Below are positions 34,550 to 43,338 of a DNA stretch of 48,491 nt, piece by piece. The DNA is from Meiothermus sp. (GTDB taxonomy: Bacteria; Deinococcota; Deinococci; Deinococcales; Thermaceae). Position 1 is the first letter of the stretch; the number at the start of each line of letters is the position of its first letter. A program made the translations under genes and the position numbers. The notes under the pieces are model-generated. The model did no database searches. It was not told where the DNA came from and worked only from the letters and a program-made list of their open reading frames with translations. Location: the NCBI RefSeq assembly GCF_025056915.1, contig NZ_JANWVH010000010.1, positions 1 through 48,491 on the forward strand, given 5' to 3'.

Positions 34550-35428
34550 TCAGTATTTTGGAGGGGGATTGCGAAGTCCCTCGAGCCACCCCTTCAGGAT
34601 TATTCTCGCGCCCCCCAAGCCCCGCCCACGCAGTCGGGCCAGAAAAACCCCCAGGCTGTTGAGCGCCCAGAAGGCTTTTCCCAGCGGTCCGAAAGCATCG
34701 GAGCGAACCAGCCAGGCCCGGTTGCGGGCCTCGAGGTAAAACTGCTCGTCGGTAGCAGTGACCGCCGAGCTAAAGGGGTTCCGGGTCTTGTGCACCACCA
34801 CGCTGTCCGGAACCAGGAAGCCCAGGCCCCGTCGCAGAAGCCTTCCCGAGAACTCGAGGTCGTCGTTCCAGAGAAAGTAGTCCTTGGTCGGCAGCGGGTG
34901 TTGTAGGGCCGCAGTACGGCTGACCAGCATGGAAGCGTAGGTGCCAAAGCGAACCGGCATCAACTTGTGCTCCCTGGACTTCATCAGCAAGGCCGGACGA
35001 CGAAGGTCGGGCCAGGGAATGCCCATGGGGTGTACACGTCCGTCGGTCCAGAGCAGCCGGCTCAGAAGCAGGTTGGGCTCAAGGCCCATCCTCCGCACTC
35101 GAGCGAGGCCCTCGAGCAACCGTAAAAGACTGTCTGGCTCGGGGTGCGCGTCGTCGTCGAGCAGCCAGATCCAGTCGTATTCCAGGCCCCTGGCCAGGGC
35201 CAGGCCGTGATGAAAACCGCCAGCAGCGCCGGTGTTTTCCGGCAGGCGGACGTACCGGAAGGCCGGAAACTGCTCGAGCACCATCTCCTGGGTGCCATCG
35301 GTGGAGGCATTGTCCAGCACCAGCACCCCAGCTGGTGGGTGGGACTGTTGTGCCACGCGGTGTAGACATTCCTCGAGAAGGGTCTTGCGGTTGTGGGTGA
35401 CCACCAGAACCAGCACGCTATCCGGCAT
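34550..35428 (-). CDS. Family 2 glycosyltransferase, rhamnosyl/galactofuranosyltransferase-like
   Basis: 292 residues from ATG 35428. GT-A core: LVVTHNRKTLLEECLHRV, VLDNASTDGTQEMV, LPENTGAAGGFHHGLALA and the triple-Asp metal site WLLDDDAHPEPD; then WNDDLEFSGRLLRRG, the acceptor-loop pattern of the GlfT2/rhamnosyltransferase group. The start codon lies 11 bp inside the preceding COG4370 gene, so it is translationally coupled. An in-frame ATG 14 codons upstream is not family-like. It is the last gene of the pcp operon. Confidence 0.88.
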   Translation of the reverse strand: MPDSVLVLVVTHNRKTLLEECLHRVAQQSHPPAGVLVLDNASTDGTQEMVLEQFPAFRYVRLPENTGAAGGFHHGLALARGLEYDWIWLLDDDAHPEPDSLLRLLEGLARVRRMGLEPNLLLSRLLWTDGRVHPMGIPWPDLRRPALLMKSREHKLMPVRFGTYASMLVSRTAALQHPLPTKDYFLWNDDLEFSGRLLRRGLGFLVPDSVVVHKTRNPFSSAVTATDEQFYLEARNRAWLVRSDAFGPLGKAFWALNSLGVFLARLRGRGLGGARIILKGWLEGLRNPPPKY

Positions 35429-36617
35429 GGACACCCCGTAAAGCCAGCACCTGGCGAATCTCCTGGGCAATGTGGGGCAAGGCCCCCCTGGGCCCGTTGC
35501 GCTCGAGGCCCTCTTTTCGCGCTGCCTCGCGGGCTTGCTCGTCCGTCAAAAAAGCCCGCACGGTTTCTGCCACCACCTCGGTCTTCGGTTGCACCAGGCG
35601 CAAAGCCTTGCCCAGCAACCGGCTTTGCCGCAGGGCGTTGGGGTAGATGTACTGCGGGCCGGGGGTGGGGAAGGCCACCACCGGAATCCCCATCCCGGCG
35701 GCCTGTTCGTTGGCGGTGCCGGCGGTGCCGATGGCCACCTGCCCCACGTGCAATATGGCTGAGAAAGCACCCCGCAACAACCAGACCCGGTGCGGGCCTT
35801 GCTGGGCAAGGGCGGTGTGGTCGTCGAGTACGCTGAGCGACCAGCCCTCTGCCAGGGGCACCTGGGAAAAATCGCCCGCCCAGGCCACCAGCCCCTGCAT
35901 CTCGGGCAGCAGGGCGGCGCTTTGGAGCATCAGCGGCAGGCTAAAGCGCACGTCGCCGCGGGTGCCGGGCAGCAAGACCAGCACCGGCCTGCCGTCCAGC
36001 AAGCCGCTTAAGTCGCGTTCGGGTGGGGGCAGGGTGTCCATGGCCATGCTGCCCACAAAGCGGGCTTTGTGCAGGCCCAGCCGGTGCGCCCGTTGCTCGC
36101 TTAGCGGGTCGCGCACGTACACCGCCCGCACGAAGCGGTGCATCCAGCGCTCGTAGAACATGTAGTCCTCGGCGGCGAACTGGTTGGGCTGCCTGAGCCG
36201 CTCCCACACACTCCGGCCCCCCCAGTAGTAGTGCGAGATTTGGGGCTGGAGGTGAAAGAGCGGTAGCCGCCCCCAGTTGGAGGCCAGCACCCCGATGGCC
36301 AGGGCGTAGGCATCGCCGACCACGGCCACCGCCCGCACCTCGCGGCGGGCCAGCTGGGCGGCTTGAATCTGGCGGAGGATTTCCAGGTGAAACCCCGCCC
36401 TCAGGTCGGCCAGCAGGTTGTCCAGGCTGTTGAAGGGGAAGCCCCCCGAGGGCATCTGGGTGCGGGGGCCCAGGATGCGCTCCACCCGGCCCTCGTAGCG
36501 CCGCCCGGCCCCCACCAGCGGGAGGGCCGCCAAGGACAGGCCCTCCAGGTGCTGGCAGAGGGTGGCGCCAATCAGGTCTTCGGCGTTGCCGCCCGAGATG
36601 ATGAGCAGGTCGGTCAT
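35418..36617 (-). CDS. Lipid-A-disaccharide-synthase-related glycosyltransferase (COG4370)
   Basis: 399 residues, GT-B fold with MTDLLIISGGNAEDLIGATL at the start, AVVGDAYALAIG, YVRDPLSEQRAHRLGL, VLLPGTRGDV and the nucleotide-sugar site GTAGTANEQAAGMGIPVVAFPTPGPQYI. This LpxB-like family is found in cyanobacteria and Deinococcus-Thermus. Thermaceae lack classical LPS, and no lpxA/C/D genes are near, so it probably glycosylates another lipid or polymer. ATGA overlap with pcp upstream and an 11-bp overlap with the GT2 downstream. Confidence 0.82.
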   Translation of the reverse strand: MTDLLIISGGNAEDLIGATLCQHLEGLSLAALPLVGAGRRYEGRVERILGPRTQMPSGGFPFNSLDNLLADLRAGFHLEILRQIQAAQLARREVRAVAVVGDAYALAIGVLASNWGRLPLFHLQPQISHYYWGGRSVWERLRQPNQFAAEDYMFYERWMHRFVRAVYVRDPLSEQRAHRLGLHKARFVGSMAMDTLPPPERDLSGLLDGRPVLVLLPGTRGDVRFSLPLMLQSAALLPEMQGLVAWAGDFSQVPLAEGWSLSVLDDHTALAQQGPHRVWLLRGAFSAILHVGQVAIGTAGTANEQAAGMGIPVVAFPTPGPQYIYPNALRQSRLLGKALRLVQPKTEVVAETVRAFLTDEQAREAARKEGLERNGPRGALPHIAQEIRQVLALRGVHAG

Positions 36618-37231
36618 GCCAGTGTTGCCGGGGCCTGCATCTGCTCCAGGGTCGCCTGCAAGGCCAGCTCAATGGCCTGGGCCTGGGTGCGAAGCGGAAC
36701 GAAGGGCTGGGGCTTGTGCAGGGCCAGGGTCTCGTCCGGGGGCAGGTGGATGAACCCGGCGGGCACCTCAGATGGCAGGGAGGAAAGGGCCAGGTACATC
36801 ACCTGGTTGCACAGGTACAGCCCCGCGCTGTTGCTGATCACACCGGGAATGCCGGCCTCGGCCCAGCGGGCCAGGATGACCCGGAGGGGCAGGCGGGTGT
36901 GCAGGGCCAGGGGCCCCCCAGGCAGAATGGGGGTGTCTTGCAGGCGGTGCCCGCCGTTGTCGGGGATTTCAAAGTCGAGCAGGTTGACCGCCAGACGCTC
37001 GAGCGAGAGTAGCGCCCGGCCCGCGGCCAGCCCCAGGTGCAGCACCAAGCTCGGTCGGTGTTGCCGATAAAGCTCATCCAGAGCCGCTGGAACCCGGCGG
37101 GCATCCACCGGGAGGGTGGCCCGCACCAGGGGGGCGGTACCCAGGCGCTCGGGGAGGTGCTCGAGCAAAGCCTGGCTGGGGTTGTGCGGCCACCCCGCAA
37201 AAGGCTCAAAGCCAGTCACCAGAATCTTCAC
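36614..37231 (-). CDS. pcp: Pyroglutamyl peptidase I (pyrrolidone-carboxylate peptidase)
   Basis: 205 residues. The catalytic triad is visible: Glu in SLERLAVN, Cys in SNSAGLYLCNQVMY and His in GFIHLPP. It removes N-terminal pyroglutamate from peptides in the cytosol. The open frame extends to 37873, but family proteins start MKILVTGFEPFAGWPHNPS, and TACACT lies 6 bp before the GTG at 37231. It heads an operon with two envelope glycosyltransferases, a surprising association; it may simply share their promoter. Confidence 0.93.
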   Translation of the reverse strand: MKILVTGFEPFAGWPHNPSQALLEHLPERLGTAPLVRATLPVDARRVPAALDELYRQHRPSLVLHLGLAAGRALLSLERLAVNLLDFEIPDNGGHRLQDTPILPGGPLALHTRLPLRVILARWAEAGIPGVISNSAGLYLCNQVMYLALSSLPSEVPAGFIHLPPDETLALHKPQPFVPLRTQAQAIELALQATLEQMQAPATLA

Positions 37232-37237
37232 GCTGAT

Positions 37238-37243
37238 AGTGTA
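37238..37243 (-). promoter_or_regulatory. -10 element of the pcp operon
   Basis: TACACT on the minus strand, 6 bp before the GTG at 37231; it fixes the start. It lies 34 bp from the divergent mfd -10 box. Confidence 0.5.
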
Positions 37244-37254
37244 ACAAGTCCCGC

Positions 37255-37312
37255 TTTGGGGGCCGGTGAGTGGCGGTAGACTACGGTGCTTCCCCAGGGT
37301 CGGCCCTGGGGA
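37255..37312 (+). promoter_or_regulatory. mfd promoter and leader hairpin
   Basis: TTTGGG (37255-37260), 16-bp spacer and TAGACT (37277-37282) are a plausible promoter. A perfect 9-bp hairpin with TCGG loop (37291-37312) begins within a few bases of the likely transcription start; a GGTTTT stretch follows. Leader about 53 nt. Confidence 0.5.
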
Positions 37313-37342
37313 AGGAATTGGTTTTGTGAAAAAAGACCCTTT

Positions 37343-40333
37343 ATGCAGACCGCTGCTTTGTCCATCCTGAACCACTATCTGCCCGGCCTGCCCCAGGTGG
37401 CCCGGGCTCTGCTCTTTGCCCAGGGCCAGGGCCCCCGGGTGTTGCTTTGCCCCCCGGAGCGGCTCAAGCTCTACGCCAACCTGGGGGCGCTGGGGGTTTC
37501 GGCTTATGTGAACCCTGGCCTGGAAGCCATCGGCGAGGCGCAGGTGGTGGTGATGAGCTACCCCGAGGCCCTTGCCCCTTTTCCCGCCCAGCCCGAAGCC
37601 TGGCGGCTGGTGCTGGAGGTGGGCCGGCGCTACCTGCGCGAAGACCTGCTCGAGCGCCTTTTCCGCATGGGCTACCTGCGCGAGGAGGACTACCGCGTGC
37701 AGGGGGATGTGCTGGAGCTCGAGGCCCCCGGCCCTGGCGCACCGCCGGTTCGCCTGGAGTTCTTTGGCGACGAGATCGATGGCCTCAAGGTGGCGGGCGA
37801 GTCCAGGTCGCGCTATGTCCTGACGGCCCGCGAGGGCAAGGCCGAGACCTGGGACTCCCACAAAATTCTGCACTTCCCCGGCACGCTCTTCCTAGATACC
37901 CCGGCCCTGGCCCCCGAGGCGCTCTGGCCCCTCATTTCGGGTCGGGAGCGGGTCGCTTTCGGCCTGGGCGGGCCCGAGCTGCCGCCTCTAAGCCTCTCCC
38001 TCCAGCCGCTTCCCCCCTACCGGGCCCGCCTCTCGAAGTTTGTGGAGGACGCACGGGCCTGGATGCAGGCCGGTTTTGCGGTGGTGTTTTTCTACCGGCA
38101 TCCCAAAAGCCGCAGCTATCTCTTGAAGAAACTGCAAGAACCCGGGAACGCCCTGCCCCAGGACGCCCTTCGCTCCACCCCCCTCCTGAAGCCCCAGCCC
38201 GCGACCCTCAACCTGGTGCCCGCGCCCTTCGAGGGGGCCTTCTTAGACCCCGAGCAACGCACGGTATATCTGAGCGAAGCCCACCTGTACGCCTTTGGGG
38301 GGGCGGAGGTGCTTCGGCGGCGGGTGGTGGGGGGCGAGGTGGCCGACCCGGGGGGGCTCTCGGCGGGCGACTACCTGATTCACCCCGAGCACGGAATCGG
38401 GCAGTACCTGGGCCTGGAGACCCGCGAGGTGCTGGGGGCCAAGCGCGACTACCTGGTGCTGCGCTACGCCGGGGAGGGCCGGATGTACCTTCCGGTGGAG
38501 CAGCTCCCTTTGCTTAGGCGGCACCCCGGCACCACCGACGACCCCCCGGCCCTCTCGTCGCTGGGCAAGGGCGAGTGGAAGCGCACCCGGGAAAAAGCCC
38601 AGAAGGACGCCGAGGAGCTGGCCCAGCGGATGCTGGTGCTGCACGCCAAGCGCGAGGCCACGCCGGGCCGGGCTTTTGGCCCCCTGCCGGACTGGGACGC
38701 GCTGGTGGCGCAAAACTTCCCCTACGAGCTGACCCCCGACCAGCACAAGGCCCTGGAAGAAACCCTGCGCGACCTCGAGGCCCCCCGCCCCATGGAGCGC
38801 CTGATCTCGGGGGATGTGGGCTTCGGCAAGACCGAGGTGGCCCTCCGGGCTGCCTTCCGGGTGGTGGGGCACGGGGCGCAGGTGGCGGTGCTGGTGCCGA
38901 CTACGCTTCTGGCCGAGCAGCACACCCAGACCTTCCGGGCCCGCCTGGAGGGCCTGCCGGTGCGGGTGGCGGGCCTCTCGCGCTTCACCTCCGAGAAAGA
39001 GGCGGGCGAGATTCTCGCTGCTCTGGCCTCGGGCCAGGTGGACATCGTCATCGGAACCCACCGCCTGCTCTCGCCCGACGTGCGCTTCAAAGACCTGGGC
39101 CTATTGGTGGTGGACGAGGAGCACCGCTTTGGGGTGGGCCAGAAGGAGCGCATCCGCGAGCTAAAAGAAGCCGTGGACACGCTCTTTCTGTCGGCCACCC
39201 CCATCCCCCGCACGCTTTACAGCGCCCTGGTGGGCCTGCGCGACCTAAGCAGCATCCAGACCCCCCCTCCGGGCCGCAAACCCATCCAGACCGTGCTCTC
39301 GCCCTACGACCCCGCCCTGGTGCGGCAGGGCATCATGGACGAGCTCGAGCGCGGCGGCAAGGCCTTTTACGTGCACGACCGGGTGGCCACCATTTTGGCC
39401 CGGCGCAAATACCTGGAAGCCCTGGTGCCCGAGGCCCGCATCGGGGTGGTGCACGGGCAGATGAACGAGACCGCGGTGGAGGAGACCATGCTGGCCTTTG
39501 CCGAGGGGGCCTTCGACGTGCTGCTGGCCACCACCATCATCGAGAGCGGGCTGGACATCCCCGAGGCCAACACCATCCTGGTGGAGCGGGCCGACAAGCT
39601 GGGCCTGGCGGCCCTCTACCAGCTGCGCGGGCGGGTAGGGCGCAGAAAAGAGGAAGCCTACGCTTACCTGTTTCACCCCCTGCGCCTGACGGAAGGGGCC
39701 GAACGCCGCCTGGCCGCCATCGCCGACCTCTCCGACTTAGGCTCGGGCCACCTGCTGGCCGAAAAAGACATGGAAATCCGCGGGGTGGGCAACCTTCTGG
39801 GGCCCGAGCAGCACGGCCATATTCGCGCAGTGAGCCTGGAAATCTACACCGAGCTTTTGTCGGAGGCCGTCCGCAAGCTCAAGGGGGAGAAGGTAGAGCC
39901 CCCGCGCCACGTCACCCTCGACCTACAGCTCTCGGCCCGCCTGACCCCCGAGTACATCCCCAGCCCCGCCGCCCGCAGCCGCTATTATGGCCGCCTGGCC
40001 GAGACCCGCAACCTGGCCCAGCTTTCGCGCATCGCCAGGGAACTCAAGGAGCGCTACGGCCCCGCGCCCGAGGAGGTGGAAAACTTCCTGGCCCTCAGCA
40101 AACTTCGGCTTCTGGCCGAGTCCAGAGGGGTGGTCTCCATCACCGAGGACATGCTCCACCTGCAAATGGCCTTCCAGACCCCCCGCCTCGACTACGACGC
40201 CAAAGCCCTGCGGGCCCTGCCCTTCCGGGTCGAGCCCACCCAGTACCCGCCGGGGTTTCGCATTCCCAAAAAGGGGCTGGCCCCTGGGGAATACGTTCAG
40301 GCCATCAGCGAGGTGCTGTATCTGGTGGATTAG
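37343..40333 (+). CDS. mfd: Transcription-repair coupling factor Mfd
   Basis: 996 residues against 1,148 in E. coli; Thermus relatives are also short, the saving being in the N-terminal UvrB-homology part. Order: reduced UvrB-like region (about 1-320), RNA-polymerase-interacting CarD-like domain beginning [17 protein letters not shown] (about 340), RecG-like translocase with Walker [10 protein letters not shown] (about 490) and DEEH box [11 protein letters not shown] (about 590), motif [19 protein letters not shown], and C-terminal autoinhibitory TRCF domain. It pushes stalled RNA polymerase off lesions and recruits UvrA. I start at ATG 37343, 19 codons inside the maximal frame; no clear ribosome site precedes it. 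Confidence 0.96.
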   Translation: MQTAALSILNHYLPGLPQVARALLFAQGQGPRVLLCPPERLKLYANLGALGVSAYVNPGLEAIGEAQVVVMSYPEALAPFPAQPEAWRLVLEVGRRYLREDLLERLFRMGYLREEDYRVQGDVLELEAPGPGAPPVRLEFFGDEIDGLKVAGESRSRYVLTAREGKAETWDSHKILHFPGTLFLDTPALAPEALWPLISGRERVAFGLGGPELPPLSLSLQPLPPYRARLSKFVEDARAWMQAGFAVVFFYRHPKSRSYLLKKLQEPGNALPQDALRSTPLLKPQPATLNLVPAPFEGAFLDPEQRTVYLSEAHLYAFGGAEVLRRRVVGGEVADPGGLSAGDYLIHPEHGIGQYLGLETREVLGAKRDYLVLRYAGEGRMYLPVEQLPLLRRHPGTTDDPPALSSLGKGEWKRTREKAQKDAEELAQRMLVLHAKREATPGRAFGPLPDWDALVAQNFPYELTPDQHKALEETLRDLEAPRPMERLISGDVGFGKTEVALRAAFRVVGHGAQVAVLVPTTLLAEQHTQTFRARLEGLPVRVAGLSRFTSEKEAGEILAALASGQVDIVIGTHRLLSPDVRFKDLGLLVVDEEHRFGVGQKERIRELKEAVDTLFLSATPIPRTLYSALVGLRDLSSIQTPPPGRKPIQTVLSPYDPALVRQGIMDELERGGKAFYVHDRVATILARRKYLEALVPEARIGVVHGQMNETAVEETMLAFAEGAFDVLLATTIIESGLDIPEANTILVERADKLGLAALYQLRGRVGRRKEEAYAYLFHPLRLTEGAERRLAAIADLSDLGSGHLLAEKDMEIRGVGNLLGPEQHGHIRAVSLEIYTELLSEAVRKLKGEKVEPPRHVTLDLQLSARLTPEYIPSPAARSRYYGRLAETRNLAQLSRIARELKERYGPAPEEVENFLALSKLRLLAESRGVVSITEDMLHLQMAFQTPRLDYDAKALRALPFRVEPTQYPPGFRIPKKGLAPGEYVQAISEVLYLVD

Positions 40334-40508
40334 CCGAGTCCGGCGCCCTCCAGAGCCGCAGGATTAGGGCCTGGATTCCTGGCCCGGATGTGCTTTGCCT
40401 GGGGCGGCAGATAGCCTTGCGCGGCCATCGGCTCGACTGGGGAGACTCGATTGGGCCTGCGAAGGGCCGGGTGTCAAGAAGGCTTTCGGCCTCGACGGCT
40501 GGCATAAG

Positions 40509-40985
40509 TCAAACCCTGGTTCCTTCGCTGCCCCAGCTCGAGTACGCATAAAAGCGGCCCCGCTCCCCCCGCAGGTAGTCCATCAGGGGCTCCAGGAGGG
40601 GGCGGTGCTCATCCAGCTTGACGGCGACCTCCTCGGCGTTGAAGAAGCGGGCCTCCACAATGTGCCCGTCGGGGTCTTTGGGGTTGAGCAGGCCTTCGTA
40701 ATCGGCGCGGAAGGCCATGGCGATGGTGCGCTCGCCCTTGCGCGCGTCCTCGACCTGAATCACATAGGCCAGGTGTTGAATGCCCTTGACCCGGAGGCCC
40801 GTTTCTTCCTGTACTTCTCGCACGATGGCGGCCAGAATGGTCTCTCCGGCCTCGACGACGCCCCCCGGCAGCGTATAGCGCACCTTGCCCCGCCGGCTCC
40901 AGTCGTTGGCAACCAGCAAGACCCGCCCCTGCCGGTCCATCAGGATGGCCGCCGCTACCAATAGGTCACGCCGCAACCCATGCAT
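40509..40985 (-). CDS. Nudix hydrolase
   Basis: 158 residues from ATG 40985. A complete Nudix box spans residues 42-64 (GVVEAGETILAAIVREVQEETGL, i.e. GX5EX7REUXEEXGU). The N-terminal LLVAAAILMDRQGRVLLVAND and C-terminal extension are typical of small nucleotide-diphosphate pyrophosphohydrolases; the substrate is unknown. It lies 19 bp after prfA on the same strand and is probably cotranscribed with it. The longer open frame reads through prfA in another frame and is spurious. Confidence 0.9.
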   Translation of the reverse strand: MHGLRRDLLVAAAILMDRQGRVLLVANDWSRRGKVRYTLPGGVVEAGETILAAIVREVQEETGLRVKGIQHLAYVIQVEDARKGERTIAMAFRADYEGLLNPKDPDGHIVEARFFNAEEVAVKLDEHRPLLEPLMDYLRGERGRFYAYSSWGSEGTRV

Positions 40986-41004
40986 ATGGCCCGCCTTTCG
41001 CGTC

Positions 41005-42081
41005 CTAGGCGGACTTGGGTGCGCTGGAGAGGGCCTCGAGCTGGCGTTCCTGGTCGGCTTTGCGCAGGGCTTCGTGCAGCTTGGACAAATCGCCCGAGAG
41101 CACCCCTTCCAGGTCGTGGGTGGTAAAGCCAATGCGGTGGTCGGTCACGCGTGACTGGGGGAAGTTGTAGGTGCGGATTTTCTCCGAACGCTCCCCCGCG
41201 CCAATCTGGGCCAGGCGATCCTCGCGGCGGCGGGCGGCCTCCTCGGCCCGTTTAATTTCGAGCAGCCTCGAGCGCAGGATGGCCAGGGCTTTTTCCTTGT
41301 TCTTGATCTGGCTGCGCGACTCCATGCAGGAGACAATCATGCCGGTGGGCTTGTGCAAGACCTGCACCGCCGAGTCGGTGGTATTGACCCCCTGGCCCCC
41401 CGGCCCGGAGGCCCTGGAGACGGTAATTTCCAGGTCGGCAGGGTCGAGCTGCACGTCCACCTCCTCGGCCTCGGGCATCACCGCCACGGTGGCGGTGGAG
41501 GTGTGAATGCGGCCCTGGGTCTCGGTGGCGGGCACCCGCTGCACCCGGTGCACCCCGGCTTCGTACTTCAGGTAGCCATAGGCCCCCGGCCCGGTCACCT
41601 CAAAGGAGACCTTGGAGACCCCCCCCAGGTCGGTGAGCGAGGTGTCCAGCAGCTCCACCCGGTAGCCCCCTCGCCGGGCGTACTCCATAATCATGTCGCG
41701 CAGCTCGGCGGCAAAGAGGGCGGCCTCCTCCCCCCCGGTGCCGGCGCGAATCTCCACAATCACGTTCTTCTCGTCAATGGGGTCGCGGGGCAGGAGCAAC
41801 AGCTCGAGCTCGGCCTCGAGGGCCTTCACCCTGGGTTCCAGGGTGGCGATGTCGGCCTGGGCCATCTCGCCCAACTCGGGGTCGAACTGCAACTCACGGG
41901 CCTCCTCGAGGTGGGCTAGGGTCTCTTTGTAGGCGCGGATGGTCTCCACCAGATGCCCCATCTCGGCATAGCGCTTGCTGATGCGCTGATACTCGGAGGG
42001 GTTGCCGAGCACTGCCGGGTCGGCGAGTTGGTGCTCGAGCATCTGGTACTCGGCTTCTAGGGCTTGGAGTTTCTCTAGCAT
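41005..42081 (-). CDS. prfA: Peptide chain release factor 1
   Basis: 358 residues, full length. The peptidyl-hydrolysis motif GGQ is in SRASGPGGQGVNTTDSAVQV (about residue 228), and the RF1-type stop-codon recognition tripeptide PAT is in RVPATETQGRIHTS, distinguishing it from RF2 (SPF). It terminates at UAA and UAG. Starts at ATG 42081; a TAACAG box about 9 bp upstream may be its -10. Confidence 0.97.
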   Translation of the reverse strand: MLEKLQALEAEYQMLEHQLADPAVLGNPSEYQRISKRYAEMGHLVETIRAYKETLAHLEEARELQFDPELGEMAQADIATLEPRVKALEAELELLLLPRDPIDEKNVIVEIRAGTGGEEAALFAAELRDMIMEYARRGGYRVELLDTSLTDLGGVSKVSFEVTGPGAYGYLKYEAGVHRVQRVPATETQGRIHTSTATVAVMPEAEEVDVQLDPADLEITVSRASGPGGQGVNTTDSAVQVLHKPTGMIVSCMESRSQIKNKEKALAILRSRLLEIKRAEEAARRREDRLAQIGAGERSEKIRTYNFPQSRVTDHRIGFTTHDLEGVLSGDLSKLHEALRKADQERQLEALSSAPKSA

Positions 42082-42188
42082 ACACGGTCACTGTTAACCA
42101 GAATAACCCGGATGCCGCGCGACTGATAGGTGATGCCCTACCAAGCGAAGGCTCGGCCCTTGCGAAAACCATGCTGGGCTTTCGACAT

Positions 42189-42800
42189 TCAGCTTTTGGC
42201 TTCGTCTTTCGGCTTCAACCGGATGGGGCTTTGCTTGCTGGGGTCGCGGCCTGTTTTGTCGGCGTAAAAATGCCGGATTTGCTCAAAGTCGGCCTCAATC
42301 TGGCCGGTAGGGGTGAAATAGCCGCCAATGCCCACCTCTTTGCGGGGGTAGTCAATGTAGGCCAGCGCAATGGGTACTTTAGCTTCCAGGGCCATGTAGT
42401 AAAACCCAGTCTTCCAGTACGGGGCCCGGCTGCGGGTGCCTTCAGCCGCCACCACCACCCAGAGGTTGTCGTGCCGGTCAAAAATGCGGGCCACCTGCTT
42501 AACGAAATCGCCACCGGCTTTGGAGCGGTCGACCGGGATGCCCCCCAGCCAGCGCATCACCGCCCCCAGCACCGGGGGAAAAAGCTCCTTCTTGCCCACC
42601 CAGCGAAAGCGCGTGCCCGAGGCCATGCCCCACAAGAGCGCATAGAGAAAGTCCCAGTTGGAGGTGTGGGGGTAGCCCACCAGCACGAACTTGTTCCCTG
42701 GGGGTGGGGCCATCACCGCCGTCCAGCCCAGCCTTTGCAAGGCCCAAACCCCAAAACGCTGCCAGGGCGTCTGAGGGTGTATCGCATACGGATGTGCCAT
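42189..42800 (-). CDS. PlsC-family lysophospholipid acyltransferase
   Basis: 203 residues. Catalytic HX4D in GYPHTSNWDFLYALL (about residue 44), RWVGKKELFPPVLGAVMRWLGGIPVDRS as the acceptor-binding block, and EGTRSRAPYWKTGFYYMA as the EGTR motif. It most resembles glycerol acyltransferases that use 1-acyl-glycerol 3-phosphate or a related lipid; the exact acceptor is uncertain since it is shorter than typical PlsC. Starts at ATG 42800, only 40 bp from the divergent DinB gene. Confidence 0.86.
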   Translation of the reverse strand: MAHPYAIHPQTPWQRFGVWALQRLGWTAVMAPPPGNKFVLVGYPHTSNWDFLYALLWGMASGTRFRWVGKKELFPPVLGAVMRWLGGIPVDRSKAGGDFVKQVARIFDRHDNLWVVVAAEGTRSRAPYWKTGFYYMALEAKVPIALAYIDYPRKEVGIGGYFTPTGQIEADFEQIRHFYADKTGRDPSKQSPIRLKPKDEAKS

Positions 42801-42808
42801 TGACTACT

Positions 42809-42835
42809 GGTATACCACACCGGGCGGAGTATCCT
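42809..42835. promoter_or_regulatory. Divergent promoters between the plsC-like and dinB-like genes
   Basis: The whole gap is 40 bp. Minus strand: TATACC 8 bp before the ATG at 42800. Plus strand: TATCCT (42830-42835) 5 bp before the ATG at 42841. Both genes appear leaderless. Confidence 0.45.
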
Positions 42836-42840
42836 CTGGT

Positions 42841-43338
42841 ATGAACCATGACCTGCGGGTTTTCTACGGCTGGGTGCGGCGCTCCCGAGAAATTCTTTTT
42901 GGCTACTGCGCTTCGCTGCCCCCGGAAATTTACCTCCGGGAGCACCCCGATTTTGCCTTTGGCAGCATCCGCAACCTGCACGCCCACGTGGCCGACTGCT
43001 ACCTGTGGTGGGTGGGTACGGTGGGCCTGGGCCAACCCCCGACTGGCATCCGGGGGTCGGAGGTGCCCGATGTAGCTACCATGCGGGCGGTTTTTGCCCA
43101 AGCCGATGCGGTGGTAGAAGAGGCCCTGCAAACATTCAACCAACTTGACCGGGTATACGAGTGGACGCACCCGGTTCGGGGCTGGAAGGCTCGGGTGAGC
43201 CAGCGCTGGCTGCTGCTGCACCCCATCACCCACGAATTCCACCACAAGGGCCAGATTACGGCCCTGGGGCGGGTGCTGGGATACCCGGCGGTGCTGGGGC
43301 CAGGGGTGGACACCGACCTGGTCAATCCCGAGTTTTGA
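42841..43338 (+). CDS. DinB/YfiT-like four-helix metal protein
   Basis: 165 residues. The DinB-type helical bundle with a His triad: His in SIRNLHAHVADCYLWW, and the HEFHHKGQI motif near residue 141. Families of this fold often hold a metal and include thiol-dependent S-transferases; the reaction here is unknown. The stop codon lies 17 bp inside the convergent ion channel gene. Confidence 0.85.
   Translation: MNHDLRVFYGWVRRSREILFGYCASLPPEIYLREHPDFAFGSIRNLHAHVADCYLWWVGTVGLGQPPTGIRGSEVPDVATMRAVFAQADAVVEEALQTFNQLDRVYEWTHPVRGWKARVSQRWLLLHPITHEFHHKGQITALGRVLGYPAVLGPGVDTDLVNPEF

Noticed and set aside
37232-37873. N-terminal extension of pyroglutamyl peptidase
   Set aside because: Antisense to mfd; the family starts at the GTG with the TACACT box.
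38575-40551. 658-codon frame overlapping mfd in another frame
   Set aside because: Shadow; only the mfd frame has helicase motifs.
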